64,000 nucleotides of DNA from Gordius sp. MW1. Its lineage: Eukaryota; Nematomorpha; Gordioida; Gordea; Gordiidae. Under the pieces are notes generated by a model. The model did no database searches, was not told where the DNA came from, and saw only the letters and a list, made by a program, of their open reading frames with translations. Made by a program: the position numbers and the translations under genes. Where the stretch lies: the NCBI GenBank assembly GCA_964036665.1, contig OZ038526.1:33046001-33110000 (forward strand), read 5' to 3'. Shown here piece by piece: positions 11,999 through 23,197 of the stretch. The number at the start of each line of letters is the position of its first letter. The stretch's first letter is position 1.

Positions 11999-12607
11999 AT
12001 TATATCAACCTATAAGAACTATTATCACAATAATGAATGACACTTGATTGACACTCATGATTGACGTTACGTTAAATTTTAAGATCGCTGAATACATTAC
12101 TACACGGGTGTCTTAATCAAGCGTAGGAAAATTCAAATGTCAATCGGAATATGATTGACGCACCTTGATTGACAGTTTTTTTTTATTTGTAAACAAATTC
12201 AAAATTGAATGAAAGGAAATATATCAATTTAATATAGAAAGCGATTTTTAAATTTATCGATTTTTTATTTATGATGAATCTTTTTTATTTAGAAATAATT
12301 AATAACAAATTTTTGAACCCATTTTATATTTTAATAGTTTAACCAATATATTTTTACTAGCTGTGCCCGGCCAAGCGTTGCTTTGGCTTAGTTCTTTTTT
12401 GGCTATCAATATAAATATATTAAAGAATTTGGGTCAGCTGAAAGAGAGTTTATGATTTGAAAAATATATTTTTAAATTATGCAAATAAATATTAACTTAA
12501 AAGGGAAAGGCACAGTTATTATTAATTATAATAAATAGATTTATAACAGTTTTAAATATATTTGGTAGCGATGTTTAGCGATAATAAGTGTAATTGGGTG
12601 ATTAAAG

Positions 12608-12884
12608 CAGGTGCGTAGCCAGGATTCTCAAGGGGGAGAAAAAATTCAAAGAAATTGTCGACACTTTTATTTATAATGAAACAAAAATAAATTTCGCATA
12701 CAATATATGCGAAACTTCAAGGCGCTATATAACCAGCTTTGGAAAAATCTCTTCTATTCATTAATCACAGCATTTACTATAGCTTTTATACCTTAAAAAA
12801 GGACATGAACCTTCAAAATATTTTACAAATTTTGGTCAAGGGGGTAATAGGGTCCCGCTTTCCGCCCACTTGGCTACGCGCCTG
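12608..12884. mobile_element. GCGTAGCCA MITE with long inverted ends, 277 bp
   Basis: Begins CAGGTGCGTAGCCAGGATTC and ends TTGGCTACGCGCCTG. Flanks are GATTAAAG (12600-12607) and GATAAAAG (12885-12892), a 7-of-8 target duplication. The G run is shorter than in sister copies. Upstream, 12007-12600 is non-coding. It includes a GTGCCCGGCCAAGCGTTGCT motif at about 12360. Confidence 0.85.
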
Positions 12885-12954
12885 GATAAAAGTGTTTATT
12901 AATCACTAATATACAAAAGTCAATGATAATGTTTGACAATGGAGAGAAAAATTT

Positions 12955-14980
12955 TACCCTAATTTTAGAATATAACATTAAAGTATAAGTTCATACTTAC
13001 TTTTTATGATAACAATAAATCCATATATTGCATAGCAATAAATATATTTACTTAAATGTAAAAATTTTGCTCTTGATTACCAACACACAACTTATAGTAT
13101 CAATGTTAGCAATATCCATAGGCGTAACTAAGATTTAATTTTCAAGGTGAAATTTTTTTTGTAACTATTTTTTTATTTAAAAATGTTTTCTTCCCTAAAT
13201 GTTTAAAGTGACAATAGCGTAAAAATAATAAAATACTAAAATAAGGCCATTTTATTTTTATTAAATATACAATACAAAAACTATATATGAAAAATATCGA
13301 CGATTTTCAGATAAAAACGCATTTACAATTTTATGTTTATTATTACGTTTTTTTTTGAATTTAATTCCTTATTCTATTAATTATGTGATTCTTAAATAAA
13401 AAGTTTCTAAATTTGTATTCTAATATAAAATCATATATAGATGGCGCTTTAACTATAATATTAGATTTATAGTAAGTTATATAAAGCATTTCTTTCACAA
13501 ACTCTCAATAACTAAACACACTAATTGCTAGTGTTTGATAACCCTTTTCCTCTTCTTCTTGTCGTCTTACAGGATTAGTACTATCATTTTCATAAAAAAT
13601 TATATTCTAGAATCTAGAGTGAGTTTGAACAAATAGTAAATTACCCTGATCAGTGTTTGATAATCCTCTTTTTCTTGTACTCTTACAGAATTAGTACAAT
13701 CATTTTCTAAAAAATTAATTTTTAAAACCTATCTATATTTAGTTTATATAATTTATTTATCACCCTGGATTAATCTTTTCCCTTCTTCTCTTACTGAATT
13801 AGTACTATCATTTTTTAAAAAACCAAATTCTAAAATTTAGAATAATTAGAATTTGTTTTTAACACCCTCTAACTTTCCCTATAATAAATCTATGAAGAAG
13901 ATTGATTATGAGGGTAAAAAGCTTATAAAATCTAGAATGAGTTTGAACAAATAGTTACCCTGATCACTGATTTTTAGTGTTTGTTCATTTTTTTCTTTTG
14001 GTTCTTTTACAGACTTTAAATTGTCAAATTTTGAAATGCAAGGCCCTAGCTAGAATCTAGAGTGAATTAAAATAACCCTAGCTACTAATTGTTTGACTTG
14101 TATTAGTATCCTTCTCCTTTGCAAAGTTAATTTTTTTATGGAAGTAGTTATAAATGGAATATCGTTCCATATTAAAATTTCGGAAATGGGATGGGAGCTA
14201 TTTATCTAAAATTTAAATTCGAATAAAATTAAAATTTATAAATTTTGAACATAAAAAAATAAAACCCTAACCTTAACGCAAAACTTAATAACACTTCCAA
14301 AATAATATATATTTATCAGTAATATTTGTGAGCAATAAAAAAAACTTATCAATGGGGCGGGGGGGGGGGGGTTCTAACCCGAAAACCACCCCCTCCCTTC
14401 CTATGATAATCTAGATCTAGAATATAAGATTAAAAATATAAGTGTATGCTTAGCAAAAAACTTTTGATCACAATAAAATCCACATATTGAATAGTAATTA
14501 ATAAATTTAATAATTACCAAAAATGGAAAAAATTTCTTGATTACCTACATAAAACTTATAGTATCTATGTTAGCAATAGTAATTTTAATATACTTTCTGT
14601 GTGTTCCAACCAAATTTGAAAATGCTAAAATTTGTTTATTAATATCCTAACGAGTGTTTTCTAGGCTTTTAATTGTTCAGTCTAAAGTTAATAGCCAATG
14701 GCTATTTGGTAAAAATCATGCGATTCTGTTTATGTTTACAATTTAAGCCAATTAGTGCCTTCTAATTCTATTACACACAAATAATAAAATACTAAAAGTA
14801 ATATTCCAACAAATATTTATTTTTATTAAATATACAATACAAAAATTATATATAAAAAATATCGACGATTTTTAGATAAAAACGCATTTACAATTTTGTG
14901 TTTATTATTACGTTTTTTTTGAATTTAATTCCTTATTCTATTGATTATGTGATTTTTTTAAATAAAAAGTTCACATCAAT
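12955..14980. repeat. Direct duplication of an AT-rich segment, ~1.5 kb offset
   Basis: Block 12955-13120 recurs at 14418-14580 (shared AACTTATAGTATC and TGTTAGCAATA), and block 13219-13406 recurs at 14785-14973 (shared ATCGACGATTTT, AGATAAAAACGCATTTACAA, TTTATTATTACG). Between the blocks are three or four diverged repeats around GAATTAGTACTATCATTTT (13570, 13690, 13797). No gene found. The 14357-14371 G run belongs to an insertion in the second copy. Confidence 0.7.
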
Positions 14981-14984
14981 TAGG

Positions 14985-16860
14985 TTTTGGAATAAAGAGC
15001 TGCAAAGCCGCTAGTCATGCCGCTAGGCTAGCCCTCGAAGCCATACCATCGGATCATTGCATGGTCAAATTAGACTATGCCAACGCTTTTAATTGCATTC
15101 GTAGAGATGTCCTTATTGAAAATTTTCTCGAGAATTTTCCAGAGTTCCATAACTACATCTTATTAAGTTATGGTTCAACATCTTTTTTAAGATTTGGGGA
15201 TTTTAAAAAAATTCATCTGAAAGTAACAGGGTGACCCATTGGGTCGGCCATTATTTTGCTCAGGTATCCAAAGATTAGTTGGAAAAATGTCGCGCGAATG
15301 CGACTTAACACTAAATACTTGGTACTTGGACGATGACGCCTTTGTAGTCATCCTCGCGAAGTTTTTAAAGCTATCAAAGTTATAAAAGATTTCGAACCAA
15401 TTTTAAAACTGAAACTCAACGAGACCAAATGTGAGATCTTTCAACCCCCTGACTACTCGTTATATCCCAACATTACCCCTTTTTTAGCAATCAAGAAAGA
15501 CGCTAAGTGCCATCTTGGATCGCCTATAGGCGGTAGAGTTGGACTCGCAACTTATTTGGAGAAAAATCTCTTTATTTTAAACTCAAAATTAGATCTCTTA
15601 AAGTGTCTGCCTTCACACCACGCTTTTTATGTAATGATAAATTATTTTAATATTTCAAAAATTCAGCACTGTTTTTGCTCTTCAAGTGCTTTTTTACACT
15701 CGTAAAATTTCAAACCTTTTCGAACAGAATATTAAATCTATTTTGCAATCTATTTTAAATATAAAATTCATTACTCACAGCTGGTTACAAGCTTCCCTAC
15801 CCACCAAATCGGATGGTTTAGGGATTCGCTCACCTGCCTCAATATCTCTAGTCTCATTTATTTCATCTTTCAAATCCGTACAAGATACCATTTGTTGTAT
15901 CCGGTTAAAGAAGACCCGCTTTTACCCATTGCTTTAGCTATTAGGGAAAACAATACCAATCCCGGAACACCTTTGCCACAAACCTCACGACAAAGAGATT
16001 GGGATGCCGGACTTGTGTTGCGCTCCGTTGATTATCTAATTTCGAGTGGCGATACAAGTCAGTGTTCTAATTTAAGGTCGTTTTTGTTTGATGGCTCAGG
16101 TCACGAATGGCTATAGGTACCCACGCTGTCTCTCCGGGATGATGCTGGAGGACTTGGAACTTTCGTACTTCACAGCTCTCAAGCTAGGGGTGAATTTTTC
16201 GAAGCCATTTATTTGCCGAAATTGCAGCATACTTGTAGACAAACAAGCCAGGCATCCCTTACATTGCCTGGCAAACAAATTCATATATGTTAGACACATA
16301 AGGCCAATGCTAAATCAAAATGCTCTTAAGAGGGTAAAGATCTCATCCATCTTGGAGCCATCGGACCCCTCCTTGGAGGGAGGTATGCGTCCTGATGGAT
16401 CTTCTTTAGTCCCATGGAGCAATGGTCTTCACTTTAAATGGGACTTCACATGTATTGACCTATTTGCCCCCTCTAACTACAACAATGATTTTTTAGCTGT
16501 TGCAGAGGGGCGGAAAACAAATAAATACACCTATTATATTATCCTCAAACATTTTTATTCCATTGGTTGCTTCGTGTTCAGGCACCTTTGGCAAACAGGT
16601 CTTAGCTTTTTTTAAAGAGGTAGGAAGACGTTCTCCCCTATCTAAACATTCGGCATCCTTTTTACTGAAACAAAGACTTAGTATTCTTATAGCCAAGTAC
16701 AATTTTAAATCGTTCGCGGATTCTTGGCAAATTTTGGAAGATTTCCTCGATGATGCTATATCAGAATAGTTTATCATTTTATTTGACGCTTTTTGTCTTT
16801 TATATTTCATGTATTTATATTATATTAATGTCAACGGATTTTTAACAAATAAACTATAAA
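14985..16860 (+). pseudogene. Non-LTR retrotransposon reverse transcriptase plus endonuclease, broken copy
   Basis: This is the most complete member of the LINE family here. Conceptual translation across several frameshifts gives RT motif A (VKLDYANAFNCIRRD, about 15060-15110), a GDP-type motif B (about 15226-15240), motif C with YLDDD (about 15327-15345), then KCEIF and CHLGSPIGG (15425-15530). The C-terminal C-x2-C...H-x4-C knuckle (CRNCSILV...HPLHC, about 16220-16265) and GMRPDG...WDFTCIDLFAPSN (about 16385-16475) follow. The latter matches a PD-(D/E)xK restriction-like endonuclease. The uninterrupted open part is 16088-16615. Frame breaks in the palm and before the last ~60 codons make it inactive. 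The 5' end is missing. Confidence 0.8.
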
Positions 16861-17204
16861 AAAAATTAGTGCGTTCTATTCCACACTTGAATTGCATTAC
16901 GCTTGAATTTAATAACCCTACAATTCAAGTTCTATCAAGTAACTCGTAGTTCATGCGACATATAATCTAAAGTTAAATTAACAATTTTTTAATATAATTT
17001 AAAACAAATATAACAATTCTATCCTAGTTGAATTATACTATTTATGAAATTATTTTTGCTAAATTTGGACGAATTATCATCATTTTGCTTCTTTCATATA
17101 TGCAGTTTAATTTGAGATGAGCAACTATTCTTGATAGTATATTGGGTATCATTTTAATATAATTTCTTTTGATTTTTTGTAAGTGTCTTTGTGCAAAAAG
17201 AATT

Positions 17205-17400
17205 ATATATGTTTAACAGAGAGCAACAATAATAGGTCTTGGTGAAACTCCAACTAATTTTTTAATGAATTCTTCACATGTAGTGTTTGGAGGCTGTGTA
17301 GTTAGACAAGTACAAATTTATAATTTTTTAGTCCTGGAACAACCCTTGTCCCACGCTTAATCACAACACAACCATTAAAGCATAAAACACTATGGTAGCT
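17205..17400 (-). pseudogene. Possible coding fossil of unknown origin
   Basis: The minus strand reads GCVVIKRGTRVVPGLKNYKF, then after a one-base shift TQPPNTTCEEFIKKLVGVSP and a stop. Composition is protein-like in an otherwise non-coding stretch (16861-17690), but I do not recognise the family, and the frame break argues against a functional exon. Confidence 0.25.
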
Positions 17401-18232
17401 AAGAGATGAATAAAAAGACATGAAAAATATAATTTAAGAGAAAATAAAGGAAAACTAACCTTCTAATGTATTTACCATTTGATTTATTTTCATTAATGTG
17501 CTTATCCTACAAATTTATTATTATTTTTTTTAATTTATATATTGTTAAATTTGAACGTAAGAACATTATAAAAACGAAGTGTTAAAATTCGAAAAATATA
17601 AGAGCGGGTACAAAAAAATTATAATTAAAAACCGTCGCATGTGTCATCTAATAAAAGTGGCAAGCTGTCGGCCAGGGATTTAAAATTGTCCTTTGCTATA
17701 AAAATACCACTTTTTGTTTAAGTAAAAAATTTGTGGAATATTTAGAGGGCGGGCAGCGACGGCTGATATCTTTAAAAAACTTGATGGCGGCAGGACCAAA
17801 AGTCCTAGAACACGAGGCAACGATAGGGATAACGATATTAGAGGGTAGGAGGGCCTGGTATTGTACCGTTTTGCAGTGTTCGGCGAGGGTCAGAGCGTTG
17901 TATGGTTGGAGGGGGCGACAATGTCTATGCGGGTGAAATCCCATTTAAGGGGTAGACCATTTTGCCAAGGGATAAGGGTAGAGCCGTCTGGTCGCATCCT
18001 TCCCTCCAACGAGGGTCTGGCGGCTCTAAAACGGACGGGATATTGGCTTTTTTTAAAAGCGGCTTGGATAAGGCTATACACATTTTCGTGCCTTATGTAT
18101 TTAAATTTATTGTAAAGGCAGTGTAGGGGGTGCCTTGCATAAATGTCTATGGTCTGGGAGCAGTTGCGGTAAGAATATTCCTTTGAATAGGGAATTCCCA
18201 GTCTGAGGGCGATGGAGTATGCTAGCTCTGAG

Positions 18233-19024
18233 TAAAGTCCTGCATGGGCCGGTTTTTGCCGGCCCAACCCATGTTCAGGTCGACCCAGCCCATGCTCACA
18301 AACTTTTTTTAAGCCCAGCCCAACCCAGCCCATGCCTAACAAAACCCAGCCCAGCCCATCTTAAATATTTTTTCTTCCTAAATTAATTCACACTTTACAA
18401 TGTATAAATATATTTATTTTAATATTAGATATATATTAAAATACAATAAAATGATATAAATTAATCATCTGTGTCAATTCCATCTTTTAATAATTCAATT
18501 TCCATTGGTTCCCCTTTAAAATAATTAAAAGTATATAGCTTATAAAATTTTTAAATAACCCCAGGTTTTAAATTATTATAGATATATAGTATGGATTCTA
18601 GATTTTCCGGGCTCAACCGTGACCTCCTTTCTTCTAAAACTCGCCCGGCAGCTGAAAAAGTTCTTTCACTACTTCCAGAGGAGGCTGGGGTAGCTAAGCA
18701 TTGAGTAGCTAGCTTACTAAGATAAAAAAATTCACAGGTGTAGTTTTTCCACCATGTAAGATCATTATCATCATTTGCTTCATTTAAGGTAGAAGATGAT
18801 GATGTATATTTCAAATCAAAATATTTTTGAATTAGTATATTAATTTTAAAATTAAATTTTTATTATTCAACAATTCTCAGCCCGGCCCAACCCAGCCCAG
18901 CCCATTAAAATATATTATTTACTTAACCCAGTCCATTAAAATATTAATTTTCCTCGACCCAGCCCAGCCCAACCCATCATGGGCTGGGCTGGTTGATGGG
19001 TTTACAGGCCCATGCAAAACTCTA
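18233..19024 (-). mobile_element. Internally deleted hAT element, 792 bp
   Basis: Ends TAAAGTCCTGCATGGGCC and GGCCCATGCAAAACTCTA form inverted repeats, followed inwards by many AGCCCAGCCC-type subrepeats. It is flanked by a perfect 8-bp target duplication GCTCTGAG (18225-18232 and 19025-19032). It retains only the C-terminal transposase domain. The insertion interrupts a LINE fragment whose reading resumes on the other side, so the order of events is clear. Confidence 0.93.
18551..18814 (-). pseudogene. hAT transposase C-terminal dimerisation domain
   Basis: An 87-codon frame with LTWWKNYTCEFFYLSKLATQ, then CLATPASSGSSERTFSAAGR and RRSRLSPENLESILYI. This is the classic hAT C-terminal block (xxPASSxxSERxFSxAG...RRxxLxPxxxxxLxFI). 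The catalytic N-terminal and middle regions are absent, so the element could move only with transposase supplied in trans. Confidence 0.85.
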
Positions 19025-19575
19025 GCTCTGAGTCCTCCAACATCAATCGAGAAAGTGAACTAGGATAAGCTTCTAGCCACTCGTGACCCGATCCGTCAAA
19101 AACCAAAGATTTAAGGTTGGCGAGCGTCGCAACTCGATAAGAGGTAATCAACGGAGCGCGATACGAGGCCAGCATCCCAATCTTTTTGTCTTGGGGTTAT
19201 GGGGAAGGGGGTCCCTGGGTTGACGTTGACTGACCAAGATCTAGAGCTTGTACAAACGATGGATCCTCGTTTTTTTTTTAAATTTTTATAAAAAGTTTAT
19301 TAATATATGGCTAATTATAATACGGTAAAATGTAATGCAAATTTAGTATATTAAAAAAATTAAATAAGAGAGTTAAGTAGCTAATACATTTGACTATTTA
19401 TTTGCTTAAAAATAACAATTTAAACTTTTTATCATATCTCAAACATATATATGATGTAAGTTCATTAATAGCATACTAAATTGATAGAAATCTTTTTTAA
19501 ATTCCAAACCAACATTTCAATAGGCCTTATTAATACTTAAACTTTTATTTGATCGCAAGCCTGAATGTGGTATGT

Positions 19576-21050
19576 TCAGGCGCGTCGCCAAGATTTTCTC
19601 CCGGGGGGGGGGGAATTTCCAAAAAAATTTTATAACATTTTTATTTCAACATCAAAATTATAAAATCTGGTACAGGCGCGTAGCCAAAATTTTCTCAAGA
19701 GGGGGGGGGGGGAAGCTGGCAAATTTTTTTTCACACTTTATTTGTAATTAAAAATCAAAATTAAACAACCAAAGAGTCGGGCTCGCTGCTGGGCCCACTC
19801 GGCTGAGAGGTCGTGCAGGCTACCGTTCTAAATTGAGATTTTCAAGTTGACCTGGGCGGGCACCATAATGAGATTTTTTATATAGTTTACTATTTTTTTG
19901 TCACCTTTCTATTTATACAAATTCTAGAAATACATCAAAATTTTTTGAAAATAAGACAAAATTAATTCTTGAAATTTAAAATTGTCATTTTGGGCCCGGC
20001 TGATCGGACCAGAGGTCAGATTTGTTTGGAATTTTCTGCCCGAACCAGGCCCGATTCAATTTTGTAATTTTCTTGTCCGCCCGGGCCCGCCTGAATCGTT
20101 AAAGCTGCCCGAATTGCCCGGCCCGAAATTTGCCCGTTAAGCCCGAATTTATGCGATCCTAAACAGAGGTTAAATTTGTTTAAATATTTCTGCCCGAACC
20201 CGGCCCGATTCAAATTCTTAACTAAATTGCCCGCCTGAACCCTTCTAAGTTTCCGCTCGGTGATGCCTGAACCATTAGAGCTGCCCAAACTGCCTAGCCA
20301 GATTAATAGGTCACAAAATTTTAATAGATTAATTTCTAATGCATTTAAGTTAATAAAAAATAATTTCAATTATAGTAATACTTAGTTTTTTGGATAAAAG
20401 AACTATATTTAATCATTAAATCACCTTCTTGCTAAAGAATATAATGGAGAAAATTTTTATTTGAAGCACAAAAATGGTATAGGAATTAATTATGTATTAC
20501 AAAAATAAGTAATAGCGTAGATAAGGGAATAAAAAGGGTGAATTGCGAAATGGGGCAAAAAAGAGTGATGTGGAAATTATTATCATAGAAATTAGAAATA
20601 AGTAATAGCGTAGATTTCTGAATAAAAAGGCGAATTGCAAAATGGAGAAGCTTTGTTAAATCAAATTTTATTTGTTAAAAGAATTAAATGAAGAATAATT
20701 AAATTTAGCACTTATTTGTTTTAAGTTTAGACGGCACAGGAGAACAATGAAAGGGCACATAAATATTTCAGTCCTTCATAAGCGTAGCTAGGGATCTGAA
20801 AGAAATGGAGTCGGGCAAAGATTATAAAAATAACTTGGGAAGGGGTGGCAAAATTATGCTATTTTAGCATTTTAAGCATTCTCGATATATATCCTAATAA
20901 AAAAGGTAACAAAATAATATACTATGTTTTAATATGCCCGAATCTTATCAGCGTGCCCGCCCGAAATTTAAAATTTAAGACAGTTACCCGGCCCGGCCCA
21001 CGGGCCGGGCAGGTTTAAGCAGCAAGCCGGGCAATCTATCTCTGGTTCAG
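19576..21050. mobile_element. Mosaic of nested MITE fragments
   Basis: Two starts of the GCGTAGCCA/poly-G family lie at about 19578 and 19676. Pieces of the CGGGC-ended hAT MITE family follow: CAGAGGTCAGATTTGTTTGG at 20009, a second start at 20164, and an inner GGCCCGGCCCACGGGCCGGG block near 20990. The family's complete copies are 27959-28369 and 60702-61160. Ends and target duplications could not be paired here, so I report it as one unresolved mosaic. The 117-codon minus-strand frame inside (20016-20369) is repeat translation. Confidence 0.5.
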
Positions 21051-21137
21051 ACAGCATTAGTGAATTGGGCAATTAAAGGGTTTTGGCAGGCAATTTGGTT
21101 ATCAAACCGTGATGGGTTCTAGCAGAATTTTTTTTTT

Positions 21138-21410
21138 TTAAAAAAATTTTATTAGGTAAAATCTATATATGAAAAAATATAAAACACGATCAATAAATAA
21201 ATAAAAAGCGTGACTACTCGTCATCGTCATCGAGGGCCAGGTGTCGGAAAATGCCTTATAATTGTATTTGGCTATTAAAATTCCTATTTTTTGGCGCAAA
21301 AGAAAACTTGCTGAGTATTTTCCTTCGGGAGATCTCTTTCCCATCATTTTAAAGAAGCCTAATGCCTGTTTGCCAAAACTGGCAGAACAAGAAGCCACGG
21401 TAGGGATAAA
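21138..21410 (-). pseudogene. Fourth LINE fragment (extreme C-terminus)
   Basis: The minus strand reads VASCSASFGKQALGFFKMMG, then GKYSASFLLRQKIGILIAKY and NYKAFSDTWPSM. It matches the C-terminal 60-70 residues of the copies at 16560-16760 and 17700-17830. Only the 3' tip was retained, as expected for 5' truncation on insertion. Confidence 0.7.
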
Positions 21411-22173
21411 ATATGATAAAAAATATTAATATTATATAGAATGAGGAACATTATAATAATCGCCTAGTTATTTACTTCCTGGGGCGGTCTGGTGCTTTCA
21501 CGGGAAATAAATGTTCAAACAAGTTTTTTTTTTCATAGCAATTTTCACAATCAAATTCGGTAATTTTTCAATGCTTGTCAAAAATTAAATCAAAAAAATT
21601 AAATGTATATACTATGTTTCTAGGTTTTTATAAGTGTCTTAAAGTCTATGATTTAACTATCGATACTCTTAATTCATTTGATAATTTATCTAATCAAAAA
21701 ACACTTTTTAATTTTTTGCAGGGCGGGGGGTGCAAAATGGCTACGCCACAGATTCTAGGCGATAGCAATTATCAGGGACATATGATCCGTTTGTGTGGCA
21801 TTATCGTTATCCAAATTTATCCCCAAAATCATATAAGTAAAGTGGTATCTATATTATTCTGAATAAAACCTTAAGTGGTTAGCACATACTTCGATGACTA
21901 TAAGACGAGCTACATAAATTTAAATTGTTAAAAAAAAAAGTTGGGTGTAAAACAACCCTAAAATTTATCGAAAAATATATAAGTCAATCCATTTCTTATA
22001 TGATATGTTCTAACAAATGTTGATTCAATAGCCATCAACTTACATTTCACGAGAAACTAATTTTAATCTTAGTAGTAAATATTCAAATTCATGTGTGATT
22101 TGTGTTAAATTAATAATTTATAGAAATGTTTATCTTACCTCTTCCTTCAAATTTTAAAGTTTCTTATACAGAG

Positions 22174-22635
22174 TAGTGTTGTAAAAACAATTGGGTTTTG
22201 TTTGGTCGACCTTTGGTTTTAGTCGACTAAACATAAACAGACCAAAAGTTTAACCAAAAAAACTTAGTCTTTTTATGCGACCAAGAAAAATAGGAATCGG
22301 GGTCAAAATAGCAGAAAAAAACAGCAGAATTGGTCAGAACTGGTCAGAACAAGATTTTAAATAATCAATATATTAGAATTAAATCTCAAATGGGGAGGGA
22401 ATTTGATGTGCATCTAATCCTAACCCTAACCTAAAACGCTGACCTAAAACACTAACCCAAACCTTAACCCTCCTGACCAATCTTGATCTGACCATTTCTG
22501 ACCAATTCTGCTGTTTTTTTCTGCTATTTTGACCCGGTCCCGAAAAATAGACCAAATAACCTTTGGTTTGTTTATATTTAGTTGACTAAAATCAAAAGTC
22601 GGCCAAACAAAACCCAGGCATTTTTACAACAATAA
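22174..22635. mobile_element. TAGTGTTGTAAAAAC-family hAT MITE
   Basis: Ends TAGTGTTGTAAAAACAATTG and AACCCAGGCATTTTTACAAC are inverted repeats of about 90 bp, with GTCGACCTTTGGTTTTAGTC inside. Homology with the flank of gene copy 2 continues on both sides of this element but not in it, so it inserted after the segmental duplication. Related copies are at 27711, 29593 and 42006. Confidence 0.8.
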
Positions 22636-22757
22636 GAGTATGGCCAATAATTATGCAAAAGACCACTCATAGACTAAAGGGAAAAGCTGTATTTTTACAG
22701 TAATTTAAAGAAGGTATGTGGTAGCAATAAGTTGTTTATATTTTCGGATAGTGAGTT

Positions 22758-22763
22758 TTTATT
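22758..22763 (-). promoter_or_regulatory. Polyadenylation signal AATAAA of gene copy 1
   Basis: AATAAA on the minus strand, 92 nt after the stop codon of exon 9. A hexamer at almost the same distance (91 nt) follows gene copy 2, which supports the assignment. Confidence 0.55.
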
Positions 22764-22854
22764 TTGAAGCATATATAAATATAACAATAGTATGCAGTAA
22801 AATAAAGTCATGATAGATAATTTAATCTCTGTCAAAAAATCAATTTAACATATG

Positions 22855-23197
22855 TTAAGTGCTTCGTAATTTAACGGCTTTGCGAATTTCATTGATTATG
22901 CGATATTGATTATTGGGATTATTACCCAATGCTTCTATAAGTTTTTGCAATTTAATACTCTCGATGCTTTTAAACTTATCAGCACCTATAGTTTGCCGAC
23001 AATCATCTTTCATCTCGCAAATATCGTCCGAATCTTCAATAGTTATGACTAAATGTTTCTTCGCATTATCGCGCGTTACGTTTATTTTTGGCGGAGATAG
23101 TATTTGAATCGGTTCATCTTCACTTACATTATTTTCAGTTTTTGTAAATGCACTTGGTTCAACCCTTTTCTGCGAGTCAGATTCAAACTTGCCTTTA
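22855..23197 (-). CDS. Gene copy 1, terminal exon 9
   Basis: 343 nt, the same as copy 2. It encodes KINVTRDNAKKHLVITIEDS and LQKLIEALGNNPNNQYRIIN, then EIRKAVKLRST and TAA. The segment HLVITIEDSDDI (hydrophobic core followed by acidic residues) resembles a SUMO-interaction motif and is identical in both copies. The acceptor chosen is CTAGTAG at 23198; the nearer AG at 23193 would break the frame. Confidence 0.75.

Larger units (their letters stand above)
17696..19260 (-). pseudogene. Third LINE 3' fragment, split by a hAT insertion
   Basis: The minus strand encodes, from 19260 downwards, SLVFDGSGHEWLEAYPSSLS, then (after the 18233-19024 insertion) SELAYSIALRLGIPYSKEYS, the CRNCS-like knuckle (here YRNCSQTID...HPLHC), RMRPDGS...WDFTRIDIVAPSN and the terminal VASCSRTFGPAAIKFFKDIS block. 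It is homologous to 16088-16780. At least one frameshift lies near 17900-17940. It was present before the hAT element inserted. Confidence 0.75.
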
